The position numbers and the translations under genes are program-made. Positions 1-12,437 of a stretch of 64,000 bases of DNA are shown here, one piece after another (position 1 is the first letter of the stretch; every line of letters begins with the position of its first letter). The notes under the pieces were generated by a model, which searched no databases, was not told the DNA's origin, and saw nothing but the letters and a program-made list of their open reading frames with translations. The stretch covers positions 558,001 to 622,000 of the forward strand of contig OX442317.1 of NCBI GenBank assembly GCA_949358305.1, read 5' to 3'. This DNA comes from Strigamia acuminata. Lineage: Eukaryota; Arthropoda; Chilopoda; Geophilomorpha; Linotaeniidae.

Positions 1-2141
1 TGGTTTGGGAGAATCCATCGAAAATCGAAAGCTGCAAGAAAAACGTGTAATGTATAATTAAAATAGCAAATATTATGAGCTCTAACTTTTTTTCATATAA
101 ATTTGCAGGCAAAATTCCGTTAATATAGAAAATTTATGGGAATACGCATTTAAAAATATTGCCAAACCAAAACAAATCTCCGAACCCAAAACAAGGAGTG
201 AAAAAGCAACTGCGCATAGATTTTACGTAATGTTTAAGCGTTTAACGTATTTCATTAATTTGACGTCTTTTTTGTGTTTTTAGAACGACAGAACACCCGT
301 TCATAATCCATTGACTATGGATTTGTTGTTTAAAATCGAAGATGGCACTTTGAAAACCGAATCAAACGCTAAAGCGGAACGTTTTCTAGCGATCAAACGA
401 ATGACGCTGTATTGGGAAAGTGTGAGCAAACTAATCCACGACGAATTTGTGGTGTGGTTAAACGAAAACGAATTACCCGGAACAGTTTCTCTCTTTAAGG
501 AGAAAATGTACGGCGTGATTTTACCTCGAATTGTCCCGTTTGGAATTCACACGAGGCGCGCAACGGAATCGCTTTGGTTAAACAACACGAGTGCTGTTGA
601 GTTTTGACTTTTCTCGCAGTATTTTTCCATTTATTCATTCCTTGTATTTTGTATACAGTCGAATCGTGTGGGCAGCGAATTGCACTCGATGATCCAGGCG
701 CCGGCGGGATACAAGTTCGTGGGTGCCGATATCGATTCGCAACTTTTCTGGACCGCTGCTATGCTCGCAGATGTCAAGTTTGCAGGAATGCACGGTGTGA
801 AGTGAACAGCACCGTTGCTTTTTTTTTTCTAAAACTTATTTATATATTTTTTTTGTTTTGTTTTATTTCAGGTTGCACGCCACTCGGTTGGATGATGTCG
901 CGGGGTAATATCCACGACTTGGTGGCAAACACTCTTTGTGTTTCACCCGATTTCGCGAAGGTTGTGTCTTTCCTTGCTGCTGTTGTTTTTTGTTTAATCG
1001 TGAATGTTTTAGGTGATTAATTACGCGAGAATTAGTGGATTGGGCGAATGGTTCACTCGGGAGGTTTTGATGCAATTTTATTCACCCGAAGAAGCGAAAA
1101 TCAAATCTCAACTTTTGTTTTCCGCAATGAAAGGAATCGAAAGGCAAAAATGAATTTTTTTCTTCCATTTAAAAATAAGTAAATAAAATAAAAATCGTTC
1201 TTTTCAGATATCAATTGACTCGAGCCGGCATTGAATTGTACAATCAATGTAAAAAAGAATTCAAAGAACAATTGAGAAACGTCGAAACGTGTTTAACAAA
1301 ATGTGAAATCGCCAAAATGATCGAAGAAACCCGAAGGTAAAAAAAAAGCAATAAAAATAATGTTTCTTTCTAAATATTTCTAACGCATGATTGAACAGTT
1401 GTTTGCAATTCGACCACGTCGTATCCAACTCCGTGTGGCTAGGGGGCACCGAATCGGCTTTTTTCAACCACTTAGAGCAGATCGCTCGCTCCGAACAGCC
1501 TCGTACCCCAGTTCTCGGGGCACGAATTAGTCGGACATTGGAACCCTCGGTCGTAGGCCAAAAGGTGCGTCAAATTTTTTGATAAATTTGGTTAAAATTT
1601 GGTTAAAATTTGCTAAATTTAACCCTTTGCACATTCCTCCATGACTGCAGTTCATCGATTGTAAGATCAACTGGGTGGTTCAGAGCACGTCGGTCGATTA
1701 TCTGCACTTGATGTTGGTCTGCATGCGTTGGTTGTGCGATTTATACGACATAGACGCTCGATATTCAATCTCGATTCACGACGAAATCCGCTACCTGGCG
1801 TCGGACGACGACCAATACCGAACGGCTCTCGCCTTACAGATTTCCAACCTCCTCGCCCGCGCCATGTTTGCATTCAAACTAGGAATGAATGATCTTCCTC
1901 AGGTACGACTAATTTACCCCGCAAATTTAATTTCTTATTTTCTTAACAATTTTAGTCGGCCGCCTTCCTCGCTGCTGTCGACATCGACACGGTTTTAAGA
2001 AAGAAAGTGTCGATGGATTGCAAAACCCCTTCCTGTCCCGGTGGTCTGGAAGAACGCGGGGTGCGGGCGGGAAAATCGCTGAACGTTTTTGACATTGTTG
2101 AAAAGACCAGCGGAAGTCTCGAGTTATTTTCTAGGGAATAA
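1..2141 (+). CDS. POLG: DNA polymerase gamma catalytic subunit, C-terminal part (5' end outside window)
   Basis: Replicative mitochondrial DNA polymerase, family A. Spliced exons give the palm/fingers half of the protein. Seen in order: an EDGTL segment (about 346-360), the strand ending [10 protein letters not shown] (about 557-585), motif A VGADIDSQ (about 718-742), CTPLGWM (about 873-895), a diverged motif B reading [12 protein letters not shown] (about 1013-1050), the [12 protein letters not shown] block (about 1443-1475), the [16 protein letters not shown] block (about 1670-1720) and motif [10 protein letters not shown] (about 1770-1797). The C-terminus is [17 protein letters not shown] with stop at 2139-2141. 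All blocks are collinear with animal POLG. Introns are short (about 50-100 nt). The exonuclease and spacer parts lie upstream of the window. The stop codon overlaps an AATAAA polyadenylation signal (2137-2142), so the 3' UTR is very short. It converges on the minus-strand KNL1-like gene. Odd: the motif-B tyrosine equivalent to human Tyr955 reads serine. Confidence 0.93.
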
Positions 2142-2348
2142 ATTGCACGTTTGTTTTCAAAATGTTATTTTAATATGCTACAAAAAATAATTACAATTGG
2201 GGGGTTCAAAGAAACGTAACTCGTAGATCTTAACCTAAGAGAGAAATTTAAAAAAAAGGAGGAAAACAAAGAAAGAAGAGAGAAATTGAAACCGTAGACA
2301 AAAATATTTGAATGACAACATAAGTTCATTGCGATTAACAGGAACGAG

Positions 2349-3968
2349 TTATAATAAATTGCTGAGGTAGTCGAGCCAGCCGGTGATGCTCACATCTTGA
2401 TGCGGCTTGAAATGCGCAACGTCCGTTACAAGTTTGGAGCCGCTCACTTGTTCCAGAGTGATCGCACCTTTGTGCGGGTAAGTCGACGGAATGACCAAAG
2501 TGCAAATTATATTTCCTCCTTGACCAACCATGAATCGTAGACGCTGTTGTTCCACTAACCAATCTATAGCGTACCTTTAAAAAAAATTAATTCAATTCAA
2601 TTTAATTTAATTTAAATTAATTTATTTACTTGTCTCGAAGTAGCATGATTTCATTCAAAAGCGGAATATGATCCAACCACCGAAGTTGTACTTTCGTTAA
2701 TAATTCAAGCACTTCATTACTTTCAATCGATCTATCGATTAAATCACTAATAGCGAGACTTTCAATATTTGCCTGCAATGATAAAATTTAAAGTTGCAAT
2801 TTAAATCGCAAAATAAATGTCTCTTTTGATTTCTCTTACTTTAACGCTAATAACAGAATAGGGATGCGGTCCCCGTCGCCGTTTATCGAACGTCACCGTG
2901 AGGACGAGGCGTGGACAGGAGACCACAACGGTCGGTTGGTTCTGATATTCGAAGGCTATTTCTTTCTCACTGATGGAATGCTCGCGAATCATGTGTAAGT
3001 CAGACACCTGTAATATCGTCGAACACCTGAAAAATTCCCACTTGCTTGTCAATAACATCCAATTCAATTAATTAATTAATATTAACCATTTAAATAGATT
3101 GATGCATTCTTTTTTCCTGGCACAAGTTGCGTCTTTGAAGTGATTTAGAACGCCTTTCGTGTCGTCGAGAAACACTTGCATTTTATCGCAAGCTTCGCTC
3201 AAGATCTGTTTCTCTCTGGCAGTGGATTTTATCAGTCCGTCCGTGTCTTGAATATTCGTATCGAATTTAAGTAATTTACTTTTCTAAAAAAAAAAATAAT
3301 AATAAGTAAAATTAAAATTAAAATTGAAATTATTTTAATTAAATAATTAAATTACCCTTTCAGTAAGTTGGTTCTGAGGGCCACTATTTATCGATGTGCT
3401 CGTTCGTAATCTTTTGTACTGTTCAAGTAAATCTTCGTATTTTCGTTTCTAAAATTTAATTTAAAACTTAAAAATATGATACTTTTTAAAAAAGAAATTC
3501 CTCCATTTTGTTACCCTGGCGGTGATTTCCTCCAATCTTTCTTCAACACTAAACAATCTATTACTCAGAAGTCGATAACCTGCAAAAAAGGCATCAAATT
3601 ATCTGGAAAATGTTGTCGTTTTCGTCAAATATTTTCAACCTTCTTCGGCTCTGCTGGTGTTTTTGGCCAATTTGCCTCGTAATGTATTCATGTTGTTTTT
3701 CGCCCGATTCACGGCAGCTTTTAAATTGGCTAATTCTCCATCTAGGGCTAAAAATAAGCGTTAATCAATGAGCGAATCAATCGATCGATCGTATCTCACG
3801 ATGATTCGGATGTTGTTTCTCCATTTGTTCCATTCTTTTCAAGTAACTATGAAATGTTTCCATGGCTTCTTGGATCTCCAAAAAATTCGCCTTCGCCAAA
3901 TCGAATTCCATTTTCACGTTGCTGCACATTAATTTCACCATAAAAACATCCAGGTTGTTCACTGCCAT
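2349..3968 (-). CDS. Coiled-coil plus RWD-type protein, possible KNL1/Spc105 C-terminal-like kinetochore protein
   Basis: About 330 residues over roughly eight short exons on the minus strand. Start at 3966-3968 (MAVNNLDVFMVKLMC), stop at 2349-2351 (SITGWLDYLSNLL). The first half is strongly helical and charged, with heptad-like runs (LDGELANLKAAVNRAK, LLSNRLFSVEERLEEI, YEDLLEQYKRLR), so a coiled coil. The second half has beta-rich segments (VVVSCPRLVLTVTFDKR, LRFMVGQGGNIICTLVIP) around a helical LLTKVQLRWLDHIPLLNEI linker. This resembles the tandem RWD layout at the C-terminus of KNL1. Family knowledge: that region binds the Mis12 complex. No MELT repeats are present, so if this is KNL1 it is N-terminally very short, or upstream exons were missed. 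It sits head-to-head with MCM9, sharing a CCAAT-containing promoter, which fits a cell-cycle gene. The gene is real; the family name is tentative. Confidence 0.6.
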
Positions 3969-4228
3969 TTGATTCCGCTTCTATTTTCGGCTGCAAAAGC
4001 AAAATCAAATTTTCTTCTTCAGATTTGCAAATGTTTCGCTTTTTTCGGGAGTCACACCGAAACGATCGAAACTACATCAAATTGTGCGATCCGCACCGAA
4101 AATACGATTACAACTCCTCGTGCCGTTCCACCGGAATGGAGAACTCGAGCTGAGCAAATTAAGAGTCAGCTTTGTTCGCTAAGTTTACCTTTAATTCACA
4201 GAACGATTGCTCCACGATTGCTACGGAT

Positions 4229-4404
4229 CGCCATTTAACGGGCGCGCGCCCTCACGCGGCTAAATTTTGGCCGCTCGGGCTTAGAACCAATCAGCGCGCA
4301 CGGATCTATTTAAAATAAATCAAACGAGCCAATAGGGTTACTTAATTTAAATCGTCTTTTCGATTCCAACACATGGTGGCAGCATCTAAACACAAACAAA
4401 CAAG
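4229..4404. promoter_or_regulatory. Putative bidirectional promoter between KNL1-like gene and MCM9
   Basis: The start codons of two divergent genes are 436 bp apart. The interval holds a GC-rich core (about 4237-4262, GGGCGCGCGCC, E2F-like) and two CCAAT boxes (4287-4291 in AACCAATCAGCG; 4329-4333). CCAAT plus E2F-like sites are typical of S/G2/M genes, matching a replication helicase and a kinetochore-type protein. This is promoter prediction by eye only. Confidence 0.5.
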
Positions 4405-5274
4405 ATGGAAGGAAATGAAGAAGAAAAGCGCCAAAACCAAAACCACAAATCGGACGATTTTCTTGGTATTTCCAATTTCTGCTGATTGATTGATTATGAG
4501 ACGAAGAAATTTCTGACTTACCTTGAATCTTTTTTTTTTTTTAGCAATTCTCAATGATTACTCTTACGATCAACATAAAAATGATTTAATTGACATTTTG
4601 TTGGATCAAGAAGAAGAAAATCATTTTCCAGTCGTTATCAAGTAAACATCTGCTAATACAAATTTATCACCGTCGATTTAATAAGTTATACGATTTAGTA
4701 CGATGACTGTTTTCGATATGACGGTGGAAGCGGGTGAAAGACTCCTCGGGGACCCCGAAAACACCTTAATTACTTTCGATAAAGCGCTGGTTCAAACTGC
4801 TTTTCGTATTTATTCGCAACACGAAAGAAAAGACAAAATGGTAACAAATTCAACTATTGTATTCAATTTATTGTCGAAGCAAATGCAGACGTATTTTCTG
4901 AATTTCAGATAATGAAAAGGAAGATCCACGCACGTTTTACCGGTTTGCCACTCTGTCCCGAAATGATTCGCAACACGATTCCAACGAGCGTCGATTTGGG
5001 TTCGTTTTTGTGCATCCAAGGCACCGTCATTCGCATCACCGGTGCCACAGTCATGGAATTCGAGAAAGAATATTTCTGCAACAAATGCAAATCGCATTTC
5101 CTTCACAAAGTAATTTTTACTACTCAAAAAATTCAAATTTCAACTTAAATAAATAAATTATTTTTAGGTTGTCGACCTGATCCTTGCACCAAAAACTTGT
5201 CCAACTCCAAAATGCGCCTCGACCAACTTCAAATTAACACCAACCGGTAAATAATCAATTTTTAAAAAATTTAA

Positions 5275-5310
<36 letters not shown>

Positions 5311-7448
5311 TCTAGATATATCTCGTTGCCGCGATCACCAAGAAATAAAAATCATTAACCAAGCTGAGAAAGTATCGCATGGAAACCCTCGTTCAATATC
5401 TATCGTCTTAGAAGACGATTTAATCGACTCGTGTAAACCTGGCGACGACGTAGAAGTGAGGTAAGTACGAATAAAACTCCAACTTGAACAATAAATAGAT
5501 AAATTTGCACCAGTGGAATAGTAATGAGAAAGTGGCATTCGACGGCCCCAAAAGTTCGAACCAAGATCGAAATTTTCCTAAAAGCCAATTACGTTCACGT
5601 AAACAACAATTTCCAGTCGCACCGACTACTAACGGATGAACTGGTAACTATTCATTAAATCAAATTAAACAAAACTGATTTTTCTAATTGTTTTCAATTT
5701 ATTCAAATAGCGTGAAGAATTTCGCTCGTTTTGGGAGATGCACAGATCAAATGCCCTCGCTGGACGCAACCTCATCCTAGAAAGTTTTTGTCCTCAAGTT
5801 TACGGTCTGTATTTGGTCAAACTTGCCGTGGCGGTCATTTTGGCGGGTGGCGTCGCTCAAGTAACTCGTTCGGGCACTCACATTAGAGGCGATCCCCACT
5901 TATTGCTCGTTGGAGACCCAGGTGCGAACGCGAACTTTAAGTTATACGATTTTTCGTGAACATATTTGATGTTTAGGTACGAGTAAATCGCAGTTTTTGA
6001 AGTACACGGCTAAAATTAATCGCAGATCCATTCTAACTACTGGCACCAGCTGCTCGGGTGTGGGATTAACTGTGACGGCCATCAGGGACGGTGGCCAGTG
6101 GTCGTTGGAAGCTGGCGCTTTGGTTTTGGCCGACGGAGGCGTGTGTTGCGTCGACGAGTTTAGCAAAATGCGAGAGAACGATAAGAAGAGCCTGCTCGAA
6201 GTGATGGAGCAGCAGTGCATCAATGTTGCTAAAGTAGAAACATTTTACACTTTTTAAAATGAAAAAATAAATAAATAAATAAATACATTTGTTTTAGGGC
6301 GGTATCGTGTGTAGATTAAACACTCGTTGCTCGATTATTGCTTCGACCAACTTAAAAAGGAGATACGACGTTGAAGAAGTGAGTTTTTGAGTTTATGCTT
6401 ACAAACGTGTAATCCATTTATTTATTTTCAGTCGATAGATGTAAACGTTGGACTGGGGGGTCCGCTCCTCAGCCGTTTTGATTTGATTTTGGTGTTGGTG
6501 GATACGCTAAACAGCGAATGGGAGAAGATGAAATCGACGTTCATCCTCCACGGAAAAAATCCAAACTCGCGTAATTTGCATTGAAATATTGGAACGAATT
6601 TGCATTCATTAATATTTTGCATTTCATTAATATTCGTATGTAGATTTTTCGACGCCCGAATCGGGCTGGAATCTGGAAAAAATGCAAGCCTATTTCTGTC
6701 TAATTCGCACTTTGCAACCGACCATAAGCGATTTTGCCGATCGAATAATCACCGCGTATTATCGAGCTCAACGTCGAGCGGATTCGCGAAACGTCGCTCG
6801 GACAACGGTCCGGCTCCTGGAAAGTCACATCAGACTGGCTCAAGGCCACGCACGGTTAATGTTTCGTGACGAAGTAACGGTCGAAGATGCGGTGGTGACC
6901 ATTGCGTTGATGGAAACGTCAGCGCAAGGCGCCGCACTCATCGAAGGACTGAATGCGTTGCATTCGGTGTTCCCGGAAGACCCTCGACAAGAATACATGA
7001 CTCAAGGTTGAAATTAATTGACCATTTTATTTTATTTTATTTTATTTGTTTTGTCTTTTTGCACACAGCGCAAATTGTTTTAAACAGTTTGGGACTGCAC
7101 GACATTTTGGAACACGAAATTTCGCGTTTAGACGGGTCGGATAATTGTCAAACTCAAAACAGCCAAAACGAAAACGAAAACGAAACTCAAGCGAGTTCAA
7201 ATTCTTTGCACACTACCGGTAGTGATAGTGATGTAACGGAAGTTATCGAGCCGCACGCAGCTCGCAACACGAACCGGTCAGTTGCGGATAAGTTGAAAAA
7301 GTTTGCTTTCACGAGTGAAATAACTGACAATGAAACGGAAACGAGTAGGAATAAAAAGCGGAAAAAATTATTTAATCCAGACGACGACGACTTGAACGAG
7401 AGCGATTTTTCTTTGGAATTTGAACCTGTAAATAAAAAAACTAAATGA
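4405..7448 (+). CDS. MCM9: DNA helicase MCM9
   Basis: MCM-family ATPase acting with MCM8 in homologous recombination and interstrand-crosslink/mismatch repair. Start ATG 4405 ([12 protein letters not shown]), stop 7446-7448, about a dozen short exons. Seen: N-terminal [16 protein letters not shown]; an OB/zinc segment [18 protein letters not shown] with a second CPTPKC cysteine pair; CRDHQEIKI; Walker [14 protein letters not shown], interrupted by a 55-nt intron (5922-5976); Walker [10 protein letters not shown]; sensor region [13 protein letters not shown]; arginine finger [14 protein letters not shown]; and the C-terminal AAA+ lid [20 protein letters not shown]. Alignment with vertebrate MCM9 is collinear throughout and better than with MCM8, for example in GTVIR..EFE..Y.CNKCK. 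The tail after [14 protein letters not shown] is short, acidic and KR-rich, far shorter than the vertebrate MCM9 C-terminal extension. The usual ANPxG after sensor 1 reads TNLKR. Confidence 0.95.
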
Positions 7449-7753
7449 TTGAGACAGAAAAAAGGTGTGACGACGCTTTGATGTATGTACGAATGAACGA
7501 ATGAACGAATGGATGTGCATTCGGTTGTCTGCAGATGGCGAAATCTATCAGCGAGAGCAATTAGACGGAGCGCCATTGATTTTTATTTTATTTGCAACCC
7601 GGAAGTGTGACGTTGTGCAGTGTGATTGTGGCGTTGCTGCGTAGGGGACGAACGCGTGTTCATGTGTAGTTCGGTTAGGTAGAATTCTAACATTTTAAAT
7701 ATCTTTTAGAAGTCTTTCTTTTTGCAACTACGTTTATGTAGATCGTATGAATA

Positions 7754-10700
7754 ATGTCGCAACAAGGGGAGGAAGTCGGGTGAGTTCGTAAACAAATCGG
7801 CATTTGTCGCCAAATTTAAATTCTAAGCCTTTTCGAAACACATTTCGCATCTCAAATTAATTCCAAAATAGTTAACTTTTTTTCATTCGAAAATCGCGCA
7901 GAAAATGCCCGATAAATTTTTCACAATTCTAAAAAAAAATACACGAAAAAGAAAAGGTAAAAAGAGAAAGAGAAAAAAAGGAAGAAAAAGAAAAACAAAC
8001 ATTGGGATTGACGCCGAAATGCGGAAGTGATTGATTATTTTGTTTTATTAATGTTTTCTAAAGATTTATTGGAAGAAATTGGCTGGGCTCGGGAAAAATA
8101 AAATGAAAATGTATGTGTATCGAAATCAACTCGTTTCGTTTCGATCGGAATAGTTGGGTCAAGGCTGTTGATGTTTTCACTGTCTTGGAAACGGCATTTT
8201 AGTGGATTGAATGAAAAAATTAAATTAAATTAAATTATATTAAATTAAATTAAATTAGATTAGATTAGATTTGATGAATTTTATTTTTGCTTCAGGAAAC
8301 TATTTGTTGGTGGCCTTAGTTGGGAAACAACACAAGGTATTAAAAAGGGTAATAAAAAGGTTGATGAATGCAATATTAATTTTAATTACGCCGTTTCAGA
8401 TACATTATGTAGATTTTTTACACGTTTTGGAGAAGTTATAGATTGTGTAGTAATGAAAAACAACGAAACTGGTCGGTCGAGGGGATTCGGTTTCGTTACT
8501 TTTAAAGATCCTGGTTGTGTACAAGTAGTTTTATCAAGTGGCCCTCATAATTTAGACGGAAGAACTGTAAGTACCACGTTATGATCGAACATGTATGAAT
8601 GAATAAAAGTTGTGCTAAATTTAAACATTGCGGTGCATTGTTCTGCTTCTAGATCGATCCAAAAGCTTGCAATCCAAGGAGCATGCAGAAAGGATCCGGC
8701 GACCACAAACAAGTAGTAAAAGATCGATATAAGAAAATTGTTGAAACGAAATGAAATAAATGAAATGAAATGAAATGAATTTATCTAGCAAAAAAACAAA
8801 GGCAATAATCCAAAGATTTTTTTGGGAGGTCTCCCATCGAATATCACCGAAACAGACTTAAAGAATTTCTTTAGTAAATATGGAAGTGTAAGAAAAATAA
8901 AAAATGTTAAAATTTAAAATTAAAATGTTAATGTAATTTGAATTTGTGCAGGTTTTAGAAGTAGTCATAATGTACGATCAAGAAAAGAAACGTTCCAGGG
9001 GTGAGTTAATGTGTTGTGGCACTTTCTAATTAATTGCAAACTTGCGTAAATAAGTTTCGTTTTGATGTGTGTGTGCGTGCCATATTTTGCCAGTTGTGTG
9101 TACCTGTTGTGTGATGGCGGTAGATGCTTTTTGTTTTTGTTTTTGTTTTCGAATGTAATGTGCTGTTCTTAAATGTCTCTTAAAGACTGGCACTTGTGCA
9201 AAAGATATTGTGCTTACACACATAGTTATTATTAATATCTATTGTTATTAATAATAATTTATTCTATTCTATATGGATATATATAGATTTTTTCTAATTT
9301 TGTTTATTAGTTTTTAGTTTTAGTTTAGTATCGTACGCTATTTTTTTGTGCTTACCGTTGTACCTTACTATTATTAATATTAGAAACACCTTAACTAATA
9401 AGTCGGTATTTAGATTTAGCTAATATTTAAGGTAGTTTATTTTGGATTATGAAAAAAATAAATAAGGAAATAAAATTAAAACCAAAAAAAAAGCTGTCGT
9501 ACTTCTCGATGACAAACCCTCGCGAAAAAACAAAATTTAAACGAAAGCAAACAAAAAGAAAGAAAGAACGAACGAACGAAAGAAAGAACGAAAGAAAGAA
9601 AAGGAAAAATTGCAAAGTGTGTGTGTGTAAGCACAGGATGAGGTGTCAGACTTCAATGATTTTGCCTCGGCTAAAATTTTATTGGTACTTTGGTTGCTAT
9701 AACGATTAGGCTTTGGATTTTTGTCATTCGAGACGGAAGACAGCGTAGAGCAAGTGTGTGCGGAACATTATGTCAACGTCAATGGCAAGCAGGTGGAGTG
9801 AAAACAAGACGCACTTTTCTCATCTTTTCCGATTTGACAAATTGCACTGCAGTTAATTCTTCTCCTTTTCTTGTCTTTGAAATTCAACTCAGTGCTGGGT
9901 TGGTTAATTGGCCAATTAGATTAAACAACTACAAACGTAGTAATTAATCGCGTCAATCTGTTTGGATTGGGAAAGAAAAGTGCGTGTAAAAGACGTGATT
10001 TTTCGGGAAACTTTAATTTGGAATTTACTGAGAAAAAAAGAAAAAAAAACAAAACAAAACACGCCCTTGAAATGCAAATGCAATTGAAATGTCATTTCGT
10101 CGTTTTCGATTGATTATTAAGTAGAAATTCGAATCAAGTTCAAGGGTTTGTTTGTTTGTTTGTGGCAAAAAATTCTTTCTGATCATGATGATGATGATGC
10201 ATTGGGAAATTAGAATTTAAGCAAGTTGAGCAACTTTGCTCAATTGAACGAGTGTGCCGTCATAACGTTTGACCGTCCAAATAATTCACGCAGGTTGAAT
10301 GCAAAAAGGCAGAACCGAGGGACGGGCCTCGATCGAGCAAATTGAATAGCCAGTGGAACGGAACTGTGATGGGCTTGAGCGCGGGCATGCCGCCGCACAT
10401 GGGAGGACATTTGGGGGGGCCCTTGGCTGGACCCGGTATGGGGCCGCCTCCGATGGGACCCATAGCGAACGGCATGCCCATTGGAGCCAGCTATCAGCCG
10501 GGAGGATGGGGTGGACCACAACAAACCGCTTACGGACAAGGTGAATTAATTTAATTTAATTTTAATTTTGATTTTAATTTTAATTGTAATTTCAGGTTAC
10601 GGTGCACCGCCACCGAACGCAAACTATCAGGGATGGGGTGCACCTGGCGGCTACGGGCCTTACGGAACTGCTCAATACGGTACTTCGCCTCAAGGTGGAT

Positions 10701-11688
10701 TCGGAGGCTTTGGTGAGACATCAATGCTGAGGCTGTTTTAAAAGTATTCGAAGCATATAGTGTCAAAACAGCAGATAGCAAATGGAATTGATTTTCTTGT
10801 TTCCAATTTTATTTTTATTTTTTATTATTTATTTATATTTTTATTTGATTTATTGGGACATGTTAATACATATAAAGGAAAGGAAACAAGTGTTTAAGTC
10901 GGTATGTTTTTTAGACGTGACTCCTTCAACATGGTACCCCGGATACACGTGGGGCACGCCAACGCCAGCATCTCCTGCCGGCCCCAAGCCGCCTGCGCCC
11001 GGCACGGGCTCCGGGTCCGGGTCCGGGGCGGGAGGAGGAGGAGGCGGAAGCACGATGACCTCGAACCAAGATCATTTTAATCAAAACCAAACTGGCACCG
11101 TGAACACGTCGAACGCGTCCTCTGCGACAACCAACTCGTCGTCGGCAGCGAATCAGTCGTCAGGGATGAAAACAGATTTCAACTCGTTTTCGACAGCTTA
11201 TGGTGAGCCTGACGCTTGTAGTCGATTTGGAATATGAGAGCGATGTGTGTGGTGTTTTCAGGCTCACTGGGTAGCTATTCCCAAGAAGAATCCTCTTTTG
11301 GCCCTTCGCGTTGTCATGGAAACGGGGTGGGTCAGGATGGGATTGCTGGCAGTGAGGGTAAAAGTAAAAACCAAGATTGCATGTTCTCTCTTTTCTCTTA
11401 CTCTTGTCTCGTCTCGTTCAAATGATATCAAAACAAAAAGAATCAAAGATTCAGTCCCATCCCATTCCTGCATTGGCAACCGAGAAACAACCCAATTTTA
11501 TTTGCTATTGATTGCGAATCGACTGGATTAGTTAATGGGACTGATTCTTTAATGAGTTTGTTGATCTTTTTTTTCTCTCTTCCAACGCAGGATTCGGCCA
11601 GAGCGAGGTAGGGACGACCAATAACAGCTACGGCGGATCTCAAGGAAGTCGACAGAGTCAAGGCTTTCACCCCTACCGCCGCCAGTAA
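7754..11688 (+). CDS. DAZAP1: DAZ-associated protein 1 orthologue (two-RRM hnRNP-like RNA-binding protein)
   Basis: RNA-binding regulator of mRNA splicing and translation, nuclear/cytoplasmic. ATG 7754 (MSQQGEEVG, exon end 7779) splices to KLFVGGLSWETTQ. RRM1 (about 8296-8570) has RNP2 KLFVGGL and RNP1 SRGFGFVTF. RRM2 (about 8790-9791) has KIFLGGL and RSRGFGFLSF; its RNP1 is split by an intron of about 0.7 kb (9001-9709). The exon ending NGKQ at 9791 joins VECKKAEPRDGPRS at about 10292, matching the VEVKRAEPRD of DAZAP1. Then follows a Gly/Pro/Tyr/Gln/Ser-rich tail. The final residues GFHPYRRQ match the DAZAP1 C-terminus closely, which distinguishes it from Musashi and hnRNP A/B. Stop at 11686-11688. 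An upstream out-of-frame ATG lies 7 nt before the chosen start. Introns here are longer than in neighbouring genes. Confidence 0.93.
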
Positions 11689-11837
11689 CGGTCCAAGCTT
11701 TTAGAAACTGTTTACACTCGCTTGTAAACCACCGAACGGTTGCCGTTGCCTTTACCTTTTACCCGCGGGTACATTTCGTATCGGGTTTTTAATTTTTTTG
11801 TTTATTTTTTAAAAAAAATATATATATATATATAATT

Positions 11838-11870
<33 letters not shown>

Positions 11871-12437
11871 TTTATTTTTAATTTTAATTTTGTTCCACAA
11901 ATCTCCAGTGACATCAAACACCAACGAGTGATAATCAAAATGTCTGTGTTGTTTGTTTATTTATCAAATCAAATTTGTTGAATTTCTTGGTGTGAACGCG
12001 GTAGAGCGTTGGTTGCAAAAAGTATTGCATTGCAGAAAACATTCCCTTCGAGTTTGTTGGTCTGGTTATTTTCCCTTCTTTTTGCCCCAATGACTGACAC
12101 GTGTCATTTACTCGATAAATGTGCATCGTTTTTATAAGAGGGGATTTTTTTCCTATTGAAATGTTTTTCTTGCTTGCCTCAAATAAAAATGTGATCCTTA
12201 CAAATGGTATAAAAAAGAGTATATAATTATTATAAGATAATAATAAATTAATATTTAAAAAAGAGGTTTATAAAAGGTTTATAAATTTAAGAGAAAAATT
12301 GTTGATTTTATTTGCACTATTGAAATGTGTATTTTTATGAATGAGAGAATTAAAAACAAGTTACATATATTTTCCTTTTTCACTTTATTTATTTATTTCA
12401 TTTTACTTATTGTAGCGTACACACACAAATAGATGGT
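11689..12437. other. DAZAP1 3' UTR and convergent intergenic region
   Basis: AT-rich sequence with a (TA)n stretch near 11817-11835 and an (ATT)n microsatellite near 11838-11872. AATAAA-type signals occur near 12181-12186 (DAZAP1 side). No coding signal is seen on either strand. Confidence 0.6.
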
